Positions 10,213-22,081 of a stretch of DNA of 64,000 nucleotides are shown piece by piece (positions within the stretch are counted from its first letter, which is position 1; every line of letters starts with the position of its first letter). The stretch comes from Ustilago trichophora. Lineage: Eukaryota; Basidiomycota; Ustilaginomycetes; Ustilaginales; Ustilaginaceae. The notes under the pieces were generated by a model, which saw only the letters and a program-made list of their open reading frames with translations, had not been told where the DNA came from and did not search any database. Where the stretch lies: assembly GCA_900323505.1 (NCBI GenBank), contig OOIN01000041.1:1-64000 (forward strand), given 5' to 3'. The translations under genes were made by a program, and so were the position numbers.

Positions 10213-11772
10213 TCAAAAGTCCTCCTCGAGACTGAAGAGGTGGGTATTTTTTTGGATACCATCTCCACTCTCCTCGTTCTCCTTGCGGGCGACACCAGTC
10301 TTGGCGTATTCGGCAACTTTCTTCTCGAAGAAGTTGGTCTGAGGATACAGTCGAGCAAGATAGAGCAGAGACAAGTAGAGCAGAGAGAAGGAGCAAGACG
10401 ATGTTGCAAAAGTTAGTGATGTGAACGAGTGCAAAAACAGCACAAAGGATCGTAGTACGCACCTTTCCTTGAAGACTGATATTCTCCATAAAGTCAAAGG
10501 GGTTGCTGGAGCCATAGAAGGCCGGATTTCCAAGGCTCATGAGCAGACGATCGGCCACATACTCAATGTATGTGCACATGAGCTTTGAGTTCATGCCGAT
10601 CAAACTAACGGGGAGTGCATCGGTCAGGAAGCGTTGTTCGATGGAGACGGCCTCGGTAATGATACTCAGAACGGTGTCGGGGTGTGCGCGCTTTTTGAGA
10701 TGGCTGAAGAGGAGACAGGCAAAGTCGGTGTGAAGGCCTTCGTCACGGGAGATGAGCTCGTTGGAGAAGGTGAGACCGGGCATGAGACCACGCTTCTTGA
10801 GCCAGAAGATGGATGCGAACGAGCCGGAGAAGAAGATACCCTCGACGGCAGCAAAGGCAACGAGACGTTCGGCAAAGGTGGCGCGCTTGTCGCTGATCCA
10901 GCGAAGGGCCCAGTCAGCCTTCTCCTTGACTACGGGAATGGTCTCGACGGCGTCAAAGAGGAACTCGCGCTGCTCAGGCTCACGGATGTAGGTGTCGATG
11001 AGGAGCGAGTAGGTCTCGGAGTGGATGTTCTCCATCATGATCTGGAAGCCGTAAAAGCATCGGGCCTCGGCGGCCTGAACCTCTGAGCTGAATCGCTCGA
11101 CGAGGTTCTCGTTGACGATACCATCGGATGCGGCGAAGAAGGCGAGGACGTGCGAGATGAAGTGACGCTCGTTGTCGTTGAGTTTGTTGTCCCAATCGTG
11201 AAGGTCCTTTGAGAGGTCGATCTCCTCGGCGGTCCAGAAGGAAGCTTCTGCCTTTTTGTACATTTGCCAGATCTGACGATGGCAAGCAAAGGGTAGTCGA
11301 AAGGGAAAAGCAGTGGAGACAGGACGAGAAAAGGGAGTGAGTGAGTGGATGAGTTGAGCAACGACGACAAGATATGGTGGGCGGCGCGTGGATAGACAAA
11401 AACGGAAGCCGTTGAAGGTCGTCAACTTACCTCGTGGAATCGAATGGGGAAAAGGACGAATCGGCGGTGCGACTCGACAAGGAGGGGCTCCTCGTCCTCG
11501 GGGAGGTCGACCTCGCCTACGAACTTGCCGTGGATATCATCAGAGTCAGTGGACTCGTCTGAAGTAGTAGTGGCCTGCTTGGCATGCTTGGAAGCGTCTG
11601 CCTTGTTGCCCTTTGTGAGGAAAGCGGGCTCGGAAAAGTCGTCATCGGCGCCGGCGAGGTGGATCTTGGCAGCACTCTTCTTGGAAGGGGTGGCGTTAAC
11701 GTCGATGCTGGCGAGACCGGCGGCGACCTTCTTGGAAGGGGTCTCGAGGTTGTGTTGGGTGACGGCGGACAT
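10213..11772 (-). CDS. RNR2: Ribonucleoside-diphosphate reductase small subunit (R2)
   Basis: Three exons: 11431-11772, 10463-11272 and 10213-10338, with introns of 158 and 124 bases that keep phase, give 425 residues. R2 supplies the diferric-tyrosyl radical for deoxyribonucleotide synthesis and works with the large subunit. Exon 2 carries the R2 core: metal ligands in the helices around [17 protein letters not shown] and [12 protein letters not shown]. The Tyr of HSETYSLL corresponds to the radical tyrosine of class Ia R2 (mouse Tyr177). The last exon ends SLEEDF, the acidic-aromatic tail that docks R2 on the large subunit. The N-terminal roughly 110 residues are an S/T/K-rich extension typical of fungal R2. 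Start chosen at MSAVTQHN because it is the first ATG and opens the leader. A composite cell-cycle type site lies about 330 bases upstream. Confidence 0.97.
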
Positions 11773-12236
11773 GATGGCGAACTACGTCGACAAAATTGGA
11801 CGATGGGGTCGAGTTAGATGACGTGCGACAGTAGCGACTAGACTGGTTAGGGTTATGGAATGCAAGGAAGAGTAACAGTGGCGAGAAGAACGTAGGTAGA
11901 AAGGGGAAGATGGCGAGATAGTGGAGGGTTAAGAGTTTGTGTAGAAGAAAGGAAGAAGGACGCTGAGAAGGAGCAAGTATATGTACTTGTTCGACTTGAG
12001 TGTAGACGCGCTGAGCAGAAGAGCGTACTGTACTGTAGTGTACTGTAGTTGACGGTGGGACAAGAAAGAGCGTGTGGTGTTGGTGAGCGACTGATCAACG
12101 CGTTTTGGCGCTCTTTTTTTTTTTCACCCAGCGCTCGGCGACGCGCGGAACAGAGTTGGGAGGCTGCATTCCAGCTGTCATTTTACACAGCTGACATGAG
12201 ACAGTTTTCGGTGTGGAATCGTGGCTTGCCGTGGAT

Positions 12237-12286
<50 letters not shown>

Positions 12287-13853
12287 CCTGTTTCTTCGCG
12301 CTCTCTACGCGACACGCGAAAAAAAAAAAATCAAGGGAAACCAAAGTAATCTCTACACGGGGGCTCTTAGCATCTGCAATTGCGGACGCGTCTGTTTACG
12401 CCACAGTCTACTGAACAGTCTAAAAGGTAAGGTTCGTGTTGGTTGCTGCAACGAAACGCGGACGTGTCTGATGCTCGCAGACTTTTGTCGTGCTGCCAAG
12501 CGCGTACTGTGATGCACGATCAGGCACAGCTCGGACGACGCTAGACTATCACGTCAGAATCACTCCAACTCCGGCGCTTGACCCGAAGCGCGACGCTGGC
12601 AGTCTTGCTCGATCTCGTCGCGTAGAGAGCTCACGGCGCCACACCGACGATAGCTACCGGCTTGAATTTGGCTCGACATTCCTGATGGTTGGGTGGGTAT
12701 CCGTGCAGCAACCTGCAGCTAGATGATGGAGCGTCCGACATACTGTAGCTTGTTGGCCTTCTTAGGTGCCTATGCGGTGCCTATGCGGTGCCTATGCGAG
12801 TTGCACCAACTGGACTCGATGGGCACATCGATCTGCTTTCTGTTACGCCCAGCACCGCGTCAACGACACCAAACATGACTCGCTTCGGAGATTACGACAA
12901 AGCATGGACCAACTCGGCGCGTCAAGGTCCTCATCAGTGTCACGTCGTTTCAGAGCTGATCTGCAATCGTCGCGCGCTTGGCATACAGATCATCCGCCCA
13001 GCAGTGAGTCAAGACGCGCGCGTGACATGCTTGCAGCGATTGCATGCGGGATCCAGCATCTATCTATCTATCTATCAGACGCCAATGCGCGTTCAAGGCC
13101 GCGACAAGGACAAGGCACGTCGATTGATCTAAATCTGATAAGATCAATTCCGCTCGGGCTTGTCTCTGCATCGGTGATTCTTTTGACTCGAATCAATCGT
13201 CGATCCTGTCGATCCTCTTTGCCGATGCAGTCGCAGCAATTTCAGACAGGCGCGAGACGGCCTTGGGGTGTTGGGAATCTCGGATTGTGAAGCTCGCTTG
13301 CATCCTTTCAATCACGCTCAAATACCGATGCACCCCGCAAACAGTCAAGTGGCTTGCAGTGCCCGCAACCTAGCTGTGAGGCGTCTGTTGGCTTCAAAGC
13401 CGACACGCGATTGTACAGTACTGAAATCTGTACAGCGAGAATGTGCAACCTTGCAACTCATAATGTGTTGGTCGAACTTCAAAACGGACGGAAGCAAGCT
13501 CGCTCGCTCGGTGCGTGTTGCTTTCGGCCGCGGTTCGTTTGAAAGCCGAAGCCGGTTTCAGGGTTTCTCGGTCATGCTTGCTCCATTGTCTCCTTAAAGC
13601 TCGTGATGCTCGTGCAGGACAACATTGTTGATGCCTCGCCTAACCAACACTGCTACCCAACACACCACCAACAGCTTCGATTTTGCCTGATACGGCTTCC
13701 TACAACGGCGCCAACGCTTCTTCATCTGGCGACCTCGAGCAACCCGGATCCATCGAGCTCTCAGAACACACACACATTCTCCGAGATACAGGAGGCTTGC
13801 ACTTCATATACGACACTTGGGCCAGCGCTGTAGAGGCCGGGTGCTTCATCACC
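11773..13853. other. Long divergent intergenic region (RNR2 / hydrolase)
   Basis: About 2 kb between two divergently transcribed genes, with no frame I would call a gene. It holds three copies of TACTGTA at 12026-12047 (two overlapping), one at 12741 and a TACAGTA at 13414; a GGCT microsatellite (about 12237-12288); three tandem 11-base units GTGCCTATGCG near 12766-12798; and a short CTAT run near 13063. It contains the RNR2 promoter elements described separately. Confidence 0.6.
12098..12111. promoter_or_regulatory. Composite MCB/E2F-like site upstream of RNR2
   Basis: ACGCGT (12098-12103) is fused to TTTTGGCGC (12103-12111), about 330 bases upstream of the RNR2 start. ACGCGT is the MluI cell-cycle box bound by MBF in yeasts, and TTTGGCGC matches the E2F consensus. 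RNR genes are classical G1/S targets, so this is a likely control element. A second ACGCGT lies at 12386-12391. Function is inferred, not shown. Confidence 0.6.
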
Positions 13854-15147
13854 ATGTCGGTTTCCGCAGAAAAGGTCGCCATTAGGCATCCTACCCCGGA
13901 CAACTTTCCTCTCGCAGCTACCATCTTTCGACCCAAATCATCCGCCGATATCAAGGCCAGCGTCGTCTTTGCCAACGCTACCGGTGTCCAAGCTCGATTC
14001 TATCACAATGTCGCCGCGTGGCTCTCCGAGAACGGCGTAGCCGCTTACACATTCGACTATCGCTTCTCTGGTGCTTCTTTCCCGCTCGAGTGTGACCCGG
14101 TCAGACTCGCAGAGGACGAAGACTACTTTGAAGAGGCTTTGCGCCAATGCCCTGATCATGTTGACCTCACTACAACTTGGTGCAAGGTCGACCTTGCGTC
14201 CATTGTCCGACTGGCATACGAGTCAAATCCACAAGCCGACATCACGGTCATCGGACATAGTTTAGGCGGTCATCTCATGGCTGTGCTGCCTTCAGATCAT
14301 GTCTACGGGCCAAGAGCAAAGGTCAAGCGCTTGCTCAACGTCTGCGGTGGCAACGCTTTTGTGCAGAACCAAAAAGAACCCGATGCAGCCGAATTCGGAT
14401 TCACAGAGATCGTCGTTAAGCCCCTCGCCGAAGAAAAGATCTTCCGTGCCGCCAACTTGGGTCTCGGATACGATCTGCCTTATGGTCCCGGCATCGAATG
14501 GGTGCAATGGTACTTCCACCCACACTTTGCTTTTAATCGTCCCGAGAATCTCAGGCTTGCACGAGGGCTCAAGGGCGTACCACTGCTATATGTCGGCTTT
14601 GAAGATGACGACAAGATCGGCAAGTAAGTAATCAGGCCTGCTCTACCTTCCCGACAAGAAACAGATCACTGACATCAATCTTGAATTCTGGATGCCTTGC
14701 CCTTGCAGAAACATGATGGAAAAGTATCTTGGCATGTTTGACCACTCCGACAGACTCAAACAAAGCCTTTGGATCGACCCCATCAAGAAGGGCTGGCCCC
14801 GTTGCGGACACGTAAATGCCTTTACTAAAAGCAAGGAAGCCGACCTTGTTCCCGTCGAGCACGGCGAAGCATACACTTCGCAAGACGACTTTGAGAACGC
14901 CATCTCGAGCAAGCCCAAACCTCCTCGCAATACGCTGAGCAAAGAGGAGAGCATCTGGAAACTTTTTCTGGACTATATTACAGGTAACAAAGTTGACACA
15001 TCACAGGCCGAGCACAAGGTTTGGACACCACAAGACGAGAGGGATGTTGCACGCGAACAGAAGGAAGAGGCCGAATCGCGTGCCAGAAACCCACGACGTG
15101 AAGATATCATCCTCGGACTTGTGCCGCCAAGAAAAGCCAACTTGTGA
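13854..15147 (+). CDS. Alpha/beta hydrolase family protein
   Basis: Two exons (13854-14623 and 14709-15147) separated by an 85-base intron with a GTAAGT donor encode about 402 residues. The serine-hydrolase nucleophile elbow is visible as GHSLGGHL (around residue 137), after a lid-free N-terminal beta-sheet region (VVFANATGVQARFYHNVAAWL). This resembles the predicted hydrolases found in both bacteria and fungi that lack a known substrate. The C-terminal exon has a possible catalytic histidine in RCGHVNAF and a charged Lys/Glu-rich tail. No signal peptide is seen if the ATG at 13854 (context CACCATGTC) is used; the frame is open upstream but has no ATG there. Likely a cytosolic esterase, thioesterase or peptidase-like enzyme; the reaction is unknown. 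Confidence 0.85.
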
Positions 15148-15272
15148 AGAGATGAATTGATGTACGTATTTCATGTCAAGATTCTGAACTCAATTCGACA
15201 CATGGCATCACAACAGTAAATTGGCGTGAGACGAACGTTAGCTGTGGAACAAGCAGTCATCACCATGCGGCT

Positions 15273-16456
15273 TCACATCGAGAAGAGCAACGAGGGGAGA
15301 AAAGCGACGCAGATGGCCAAAAGCGAAACGGATACAGCGAAAGGTCGCCGGGTTACACCCCCGTTAGTGTTGGAAACGCCCGAGTTCGAGTCGCCGTTGC
15401 CCTTCCACAGCTCTGGACTGCGAACCGAGTCTGCATTGATAGAGGGCTCGATCTGAGACATCCACAGCAGCCAGCTGCGCAGGTAATCGTCACCGGTCTT
15501 AGTAGCAGCCAAAGGAAGCAGCTGAGGGACTGAACCGTTGGCAGAGGCCAAGAACGACGAATGATACTGAACTCTGGCGTTCTTCGCAGCTTGAATGAAG
15601 CGAAAGACTGTCTCGGGCACAGTAGTGCCCACCACTGTCGCTCCGTCGTTACGCATCAGGACCAAGGGTCGGAAGCCATCCGTTTCATTGACGGTGTGTA
15701 TGGCAGCATCCGAGGGTCCGAACTTTTGTGCGAGCTCATAGCCCTTGATGGTGTTGTCGACAGCCACAGAAGTCGTGCGAGGTTCGGCGTCGAAAACATT
15801 AAAGACAGGAGCTGGATATGCGCCCATGAAGGCAGTTCCCGATGTAGCAGCATAAAATCCAGCGAGGTCGGCCGCTGTCACTGCCGACGAGGTAATGTTT
15901 GTAGCATTGGTAGGAAAGAGCGACCAGGGAAGCAACTGTTCAGCTCGGTAGTAGGCGATGCTGCTCACGGTCGTGTTTGGAAACCTTTGATAGATGGACG
16001 AATGGATAAAGATCTCTGCAGGTCGAAGAGGAGGTGCGTAGCCGGACAAGGCAGCTGAAGTGACAACAGAGTCGTTGATTCTCACGACAGCAATGTCGGC
16101 GGGAGTGATATGTGCCGCAGAGCTGCTACCGCCCGTGATGAGGAAAGTCGTGTTTGGCGAAAGGGGGTCGCGGATCGATATGTGACCGGGAGAGTCATCG
16201 GCTATGCCCTGGTAGGCCAGAATGCGAGAGGCGTTGACGAGCTGGCTCACAGCGAGCTGACGAGGAGTAAGCTTGGGTAGACTGTTGAAAGTGAAGGAAG
16301 AGAGTGCTTCAGCATTTGCGATGGGTAGAGTCGACCCTACCAACTCCAGATCCGATGCGACCTGCAAAGAGAAGCTGCGACTTACGATTGCGATGCAGTC
16401 AGCGTCATGGCCGCTGCGAGTAGCGCAAACAACAGAGAGATGAGAGAGAATCTCAT
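15273..16456 (-). CDS. Secreted class II aldolase/adducin-fold protein, probable pseudoenzyme
   Basis: Exon 16386-16456 encodes a clean signal peptide (MRFSLISLLFALLAAA...). A 104-base intron (16282-16385) joins it in phase to exon 15273-16281, for about 359 residues in all. The body follows the class II aldolase/adducin pattern: an N-terminal helix ending in SRILAYQG, GHISIRDP, then PAEIFIHSSIYQRFPNT and later RPLVLMRNDGATVVG. Members bind zinc through an H-x-H after the EXXXH helix and a third histidine in RNHG. Here the H-x-H position reads AYYRAE and RNHG is RNDG, so the metal site looks lost. Many N-x-S/T glycosylation sites are present, and the C-terminus ends in a hydrophobic stretch (FAVSVSLLAICVAFL) after a small-residue region, as in GPI-anchored proteins. 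Likely a cell-surface or secreted protein with a non-catalytic or changed function. An intronless reading from further upstream would lack the signal peptide. Confidence 0.82.
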
Positions 16457-17279
16457 GTTGCAAAAGCTTTGAGAAGCTTCTCGTTGCGGCAGAAGGATCA
16501 AGGTTTAGGGGAAAAAATGGACAGGGTGGCGATCGGCTGCGCAAGGGGAGAGGCAACTAGTTCTTATATCGTGTGTCAAACACCAGAAACAGTACTCGAG
16601 CGCACCTTGTTCAGCTGAGCACTGAGTATCGCTGGCATTCACTCGTGACAGAGCACCTCGTCCACAAACACATAGCACTGCTCAGTCGTGAGAGGGTGAC
16701 CACAGCTGCTCTTTCCCACGCTGCTTTCAGTGGGTTAGAGGTACACTTGTCGAGTTGCGTATTCGGCTGTTCCGGTGCTCTTTCTGAAACGTCGGGAATG
16801 CCATGCTCGTTGGACATTATGCAGAAAGCTTAAAGCATCCGGAAGGACCGATACGTATAATTGGGATGGCTCTAGGAAGCAACGGCCACAGCACCATTGT
16901 GCGGCCAACGTACTCAGGGACCACAGACTGGTGCGCGGTCGAAACAGGTCGGAACATCCTAAACGTCTGTTGAGACTGGGCTGGGCCGGGTCGGGCCAGG
17001 ATAATGTTGGATGGCACGGAGCTGTGCGACACCGTGAGAAAGTGCAAGGCAGATCGAGGCGGATGCGTCCGACGCAACACAAGCGCGACACACTGGGGAT
17101 TCATCGGAGCGTTTGGCGGGCACAATGGGACGCTAAGGCTGCTGTCTTGGCCTTTCGCTGTGTCAAAACAGCTTTTCGATGACTTTCGAGGACAAAGCTA
17201 ATTGCGAGACTACTGATGCGAGATAGCTACATCGGCAATGAAAGGTTGACGAATCCAGACTCAGAGCTTTTTTAAGGGT
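16457..17279. other. Intergenic region, nothing recognised
   Basis: About 820 bases between two minus-strand genes. It must hold the promoter of the aldolase-fold gene and the 3' region of the neighbour. I see no repeat, RNA gene or protein-like frame. Confidence 0.55.
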
Positions 17280-18241
17280 TCAAGTGCGAGACTTTCCATC
17301 GGGCTGCCCCTTGAAGCCGCCTTCGTGGGATCCGCCGTGGTGAAGCGGCTGCCGTTTGCCCTCGTCTGGGTTGAACTGGGCCGACCTGGTGTTTGCGCCC
17401 CAAACCTTCTGGCTTCTGTCCTCGGGATGAATAGCGTCAGCACCTGCATCCGGCTGGTTTGCACCGTCAGCCATAGCGTGAACATCCGGGTGGGGCTCGG
17501 CCGCTTTCGTACTTGCGTTTGTCACCGTTGAAGAAGGCGTAGCACCTTCCGTCGGAGGAGGCATTTCAGAGGGGTTCCTAGAATCGATTGGAGCGTTTTC
17601 AGTCGTATACCCTGGATGATCGCTCAAGCTCCCCTTTGCGCTCTTGGCTGGGCCAGTGCGTTCTGCTTGGGTAGGTCCCTGTGCGTGTCTTGGTGAGAAA
17701 GTGCTGAAAGACTTCTTGTCGCCACCACCAAAGATCGACTTGGCTGCATTCTTTGCGATTTGACCGACGCGCTTGGTGGTACGTGTTTCGGCAGCTTCTT
17801 CCGAGCCAGTAAGATGTTCTCCGTCTGCTCGGTCGCCTCGACCGCGATGATCGGCAAAGGCTCCTTCGTGACCACGCGGAGACTCGGGCTCGGGCTGCTG
17901 TCGATCAGCATTGGGTCGGTTCGGGTAAGGGTCGTTGAAGGCTTTTAGCTTTTGTTGCACTCCTGGGTAGTGCGGGTCATCGCCTAGCAAACGATTCAAG
18001 CATCATCGATGGTATAAGAGAGAGTCAGTTCACGTGCACAAGAGGAAAAAGCAGAGGGATGGATTGAGGAGCTTCACTAACGGCCATCATCAAACTTGCC
18101 GCTGTCACCTTTGGGAGCTGTAGGACCTTCGCGTTTGAGTTGAGGTGTGGCATTGAAGCTTTGGGTGGTTGCAGAAAAGGCTCGGCGAGTGGAGGTTGAC
18201 AGCACTGCCGTCCTGCGAAGAATGGTCTGGTTGGCGATCAT
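17280..18241 (-). CDS. Small hydrophilic protein with mitochondrial presequence, unknown function
   Basis: Exon 18082-18241 starts MIANQTILRRTAVLSTSTRR and continues AFSATTQSF, an Arg/Ser-rich amphipathic leader typical of mitochondrial import with a likely cut after RRAFSAT. It is joined in phase through a 98-base intron to exon 17280-17983, giving about 287 residues. The mature part is charged and low in hydrophobic residues: a short conserved-looking block (DDPHYPGVQQKLKAFNDPYPN), a predicted helix KRVGQIAKNAAKSIFGGGDKK, then a disordered Pro/Ser/His-rich tail. I do not recognise the family. The leader plus LEA-like composition suggests a mitochondrial matrix protein with a protective or scaffold role, but that is inference. 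Transcribed divergently from SNU13, about 900 bases away. Confidence 0.72.
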
Positions 18242-19142
18242 TGTGATGTAAAAGTTGATACTGCGAATAGTGTCTCGGAGGATGATGGTGTGTGCTGAAC
18301 AACTGTATACACCTACAAGCTGCTTTCAAGGTAGCATTGTGCCGGGCTGTCAGACTTGCAGCACAAAGTGGAGGAATGCAACCAGCTTCTGAAAGCGCAA
18401 GGGAGCTCGTACTGCGAGGGATATTGGTAATCATGCCTCCCCAGGTCGAGGTCGATGTGCGCACGGGCATGGGCGGCTTCGGTGAAAGGCTCTCATTTAG
18501 TTTTTCATCCGCAAACAGAGCAGCCACAGCAGTGTCGAGGAAGGACGTATGTCATGTCAAGGATCTGTCAAAGCGCATCTTGCAGGGCGCTTCGCATCAC
18601 CACAGGCACATGATGAGTCTATCGAACGCCACATGGAGATCGAGATTCAGTCGGAACAAAACTGACAGCTAAGGCAGTATGTCATGGCGCGTCCCGATCA
18701 GGAGCAGACAACTTCATCGGGAGATATATTGTGTGCCGGTCAGATCGATCCATGTGGTATCAGAATCAGCGTGACTAATCACATTTTTATTCAGCAAAGG
18801 TTCGGTTTGAGACAGAAAATTTCGCGGCAAGACAGAGAGTACTGTAGTGTGTACCGGTGGGGACCTTTTTTTTTTTGTCTTTTTTTCGTCGAGACCCGAG
18901 AAGGCTTTCCGTCTTTGTCGTGGGAAGAAAGAGGATGCAAGCTCCACCAGCCAAGGAAGGCAGCTCGCATTCTTCAGCAATTGCTTCCTTCTTTCCTTCC
19001 CCACCATCACCACAACCCTTTCTTCCTCTTTTCACCTTTTCGTACTCAGACCCGTGATCCCTGCTTCACACCTGGCGTGAGGTCTCTCTTTGCTTTCTTA
19101 CCACATCCATCACTTCCATCCATCACCGTCACTACCGCAACC
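18242..19142. other. Divergent promoter region upstream of SNU13
   Basis: About 900 bases between two divergent genes. A TACTGTA copy lies at 18840-18846 and long T-tracts at about 18867-18886. Pyrimidine-rich sequence leads to the SNU13 start. A 126-codon frame at 18292-18672 begins with GTG and has no recognisable features, so I leave it uncalled. Confidence 0.55.
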
Positions 19143-19625
19143 ATGTCGGCTCCCAACCCCAAGGCTTTTCCCCTGGCCGATGCCACCCTGACCAACCAGA
19201 TCCTCGACCTCATCCAGCAGGCTTCCCACTACAAGCAGCTCAAGAAGGGTGCCAACGAGGCCACCAAGACCCTCAACCGTGGTATCTGCGAGTTCATCGT
19301 CATGGCCGCTGACGTCGAGCCCATCGAGATTGTCCTCCACCTGCCTCTTCTCTGCGAGGACAAGAACGTGCCTTACGTCTTTGTACCCAGCAAGACTGCT
19401 CTCGGCCGTGCTTGCGGTGTCAGCCGCCCCGTCGTCTCGTGCTCCGTCACCACCAACGAGGCTAGGGAGCTCCAAAGCCAGATCCAGACCGTTAAGCTTG
19501 CTGTAAGTCTCACCTTTGCTTCGACACTCTTTCTGTTTCGTGTACTTTCGCTGACCTCAAATCTCTTCTCTTGTTTTCCTCACCTTGTTCTACCGTCGCA
19601 ACAGATCGAGCGTCTTCTCATCTAA
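19143..19625 (+). CDS. SNU13: Snu13 / 15.5K L7Ae-family RNP protein
   Basis: Exon 19143-19502, a 102-base intron (GTAAGT...CAACAG) and a 21-base final exon encoding IERLLI give 126 residues, the normal length for Snu13/NHP2L1. The protein binds the kink-turn of U4 snRNA in the U4/U6.U5 tri-snRNP and of box C/D snoRNAs, so it serves splicing and rRNA methylation. The L7Ae RNA-binding core is clear: [14 protein letters not shown], the block around [25 protein letters not shown] and the loop [14 protein letters not shown]. The last seven-codon exon is conserved in sequence (ending LLI), which supports the splice. Start context CAACCATGTCG is strong. Confidence 0.97.
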   Translation: MSAPNPKAFPLADATLTNQILDLIQQASHYKQLKKGANEATKTLNRGICEFIVMAADVEPIEIVLHLPLLCEDKNVPYVFVPSKTALGRACGVSRPVVSCSVTTNEARELQSQIQTVKLAVSLTFASTLFLFRVLSLTSNLFSCFPHLVLPSQQIERLLI

Positions 19626-19866
19626 ACGGCTGCAGCATCGGTCGGGTCCCGTGCGTGGGCGGCTGACTTGGACGCACCCTCGCTCCCATCGTCGTTCCGC
19701 TTCTCTTCAACCCGCCTCTGTACACTAGCATTCTTTATTCTTGCTGAACGACAATTCTCATACGCATCGCAAGACTTTTCAAATGGTTCAGTTTCTCGTG
19801 AGATCAATCTGTTTCGAAATGGAGGGGAAGGGAGAAACGCAAACAGTATCAAACAGCAACGGGGGA

Positions 19867-22040
19867 TTAATCGTCAAAGGTGGCCTCGAGCTCAGTCGTT
19901 GTGTGGATCTGTAGTTGACACAGCTTTTCGATAAGTGGTTGCGAAACCTGGCCATCTTCCTCTGCTTCGTTGGATGCAAAGTCATCAAGGGCAGCCCCTT
20001 GTAGGAGACGGCGCAGATCGCGCACAGCCCTGCGCATCAGTTTCCGTCTCTCCCTCGTCTGGCCGTCGACAATCGCAGCCCTGTTGGCGTTGACCATCTG
20101 CTCCGTCATCGCCACGCCCTGCGCCCTTTCGAGGAACTCGGCGCTGAAACAGCCCATCATCCTCGCAACCTGCAAGCTGTAGTGCGTGTTGAGACCTGGT
20201 CCAAGGTGCAGTTTGTGATGGAAAACCAGACCCACGTTGTCGTTCCTCTGCACAGTGCTCACCTGCAGGTGCTGGCAGACGACGCCTTCCTTGCCATCGA
20301 GTCCTTCAACGAGCTCACCAAAGTGTGTAGCGAAAAAGACGGTGCTGCCCTTTTCGCTGATCATCTCTTCAATGATGGCAGTAGCGACTGCGCAGCCTTC
20401 GTCGGGGCTGGTGCCTCGGCCCATTTCATCGAGGATGATCAGCGACCGGGGGGTGCCAACGCTCAGGATGAATGCAGAGGTGCGCATCTCTGCTGCAAAG
20501 GTAGAAAGGTTTTGAGTTGCATCGTCTTCGTGCGTTAGTAGGCTGAGAATCGCATCGGGAATGGGTAGAGTGGCGCGGGTTGCAGGGACAAAGCATCCAA
20601 TGCCAGCCAAGACGGTGATCAGTGCGATCTGGCGCAGGAAGGTGCTCTTGCCAGACATGTTGGGACCGGTAACAAGACAGACTCGTTCGCCAGGTGCCAG
20701 ATAGATATCGTTGGGCACAAACTCTGTTCGACGACGTGTCACGACACCATTCGCGACCATGGAGACGATGTCAACCCGATCCAGGATCGGATGGCGTGCG
20801 TTGCGGATATCAATCCTATCGCCAAAGGTCGGGCGGATGTATGAGTTGGCTTCGGATACGCGGGCAAAGCTGATGATCATGTCCAAGAGCGAGAGCGCTT
20901 CCGATACCTGCGAATCGGCATTCGACAGTGCAGCAACGTCAGTGGGATGTCTCCGGCGCAAACGGTACTCGGAACGCCACTTACCTTGTACAGAGGTCCC
21001 ACCTGAACGAGAATTTCCTCGATCAAAGCCTCGATGATCACCTCGGACATTGTGCACACCTCGTTCATCGAATCCGCCAACCGAGCATTGAGCTTCTTCT
21101 GTGGGCTTGCATGGATCTGCGTCAGCGTCTTCACGCCTCATCGGACAGCGGAGTGCAAAGTCACTCACGAGAGCCACTGTCATCATAGTGACAAGCTGAC
21201 CGCTTTTGGCCCTTGTCACATTAGTGAAGTGTGGCGGGATTCGGTTCATCTGGGAGCGGTCCAGTCTGGTTTGGAACTGCTCAAACGCCCGTGTAAGTTT
21301 TGCCGTCTTGCTGAGGAGTGATCATTTCATGTGCAGTGGCTACTCACCAAGAAGCCGTTTGCAATCATCTTGAGTGAAAGATTGAGACCCGAGTCGCCTG
21401 TGTTGAAGTTTAGGCGTTGGAGCGGGCAAGATCTCAGATCAGAAACCTCGAACACCTCACCTCGAGTTTGAACAACGACTTACGGCTCTCCCGCTCGCAA
21501 AGCCCTTGAATATCTCTGCAAGCAAGAAAAATTCCATTAGTGAAGTTAGCAGGACAGCATGCGTCACAATTAGATGCAGGTGGTTGAAGCAAATTCCTCA
21601 CTCTATGTTCTCGTTGTAGGTTTCTCTCGCCACATCGAGCAAGGGGCTGCGTTCTGCTCGGACGGCATACTGAAGTACGGGAAGCAGTAGCAGAGAGGTG
21701 ATGTTCAGACCCGATAGCACATCCTCAGTGCGTCTTCAGGTCATTTCCAGACTCACCATCTGCGCGTTCCGAGAGCCCAGCCCACCCTTTGCGTGCAAGA
21801 CATCTTCGTCTATGGTGCTCTGAATCGACTCGCTAATTGCGTCAAGCTGCTCGGCCTCAAGAAACTGAAACGTGGCAGCTCAACGAAGGCTTGAGGGTCA
21901 GTACAGCTGTTATCGATGACAGTGGAGAGTCAGGACGTCTACCATACCCCCGAGACGGCTTGCAGCAGACCGCTGGACGAGTTTTGAAGGGCAGCGCGAA
22001 CTAATTTTGCGAAAGATTGAGAGAAAGAGGAGAGGACATC

Positions 22041-22081
<41 letters not shown>

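Noticed and set aside
16386..16556. Alternative intronless N-terminus of the aldolase-fold protein (MPLPLRSRSPP...)
   Set aside because: The spliced model gives a clean signal peptide and a phase-matched 104-base intron; the intronless leader starts with a poor sequence.
18292..18672. 126-codon plus-strand frame between two genes
   Set aside because: Begins with GTG, no recognisable features, and overlaps a promoter region.
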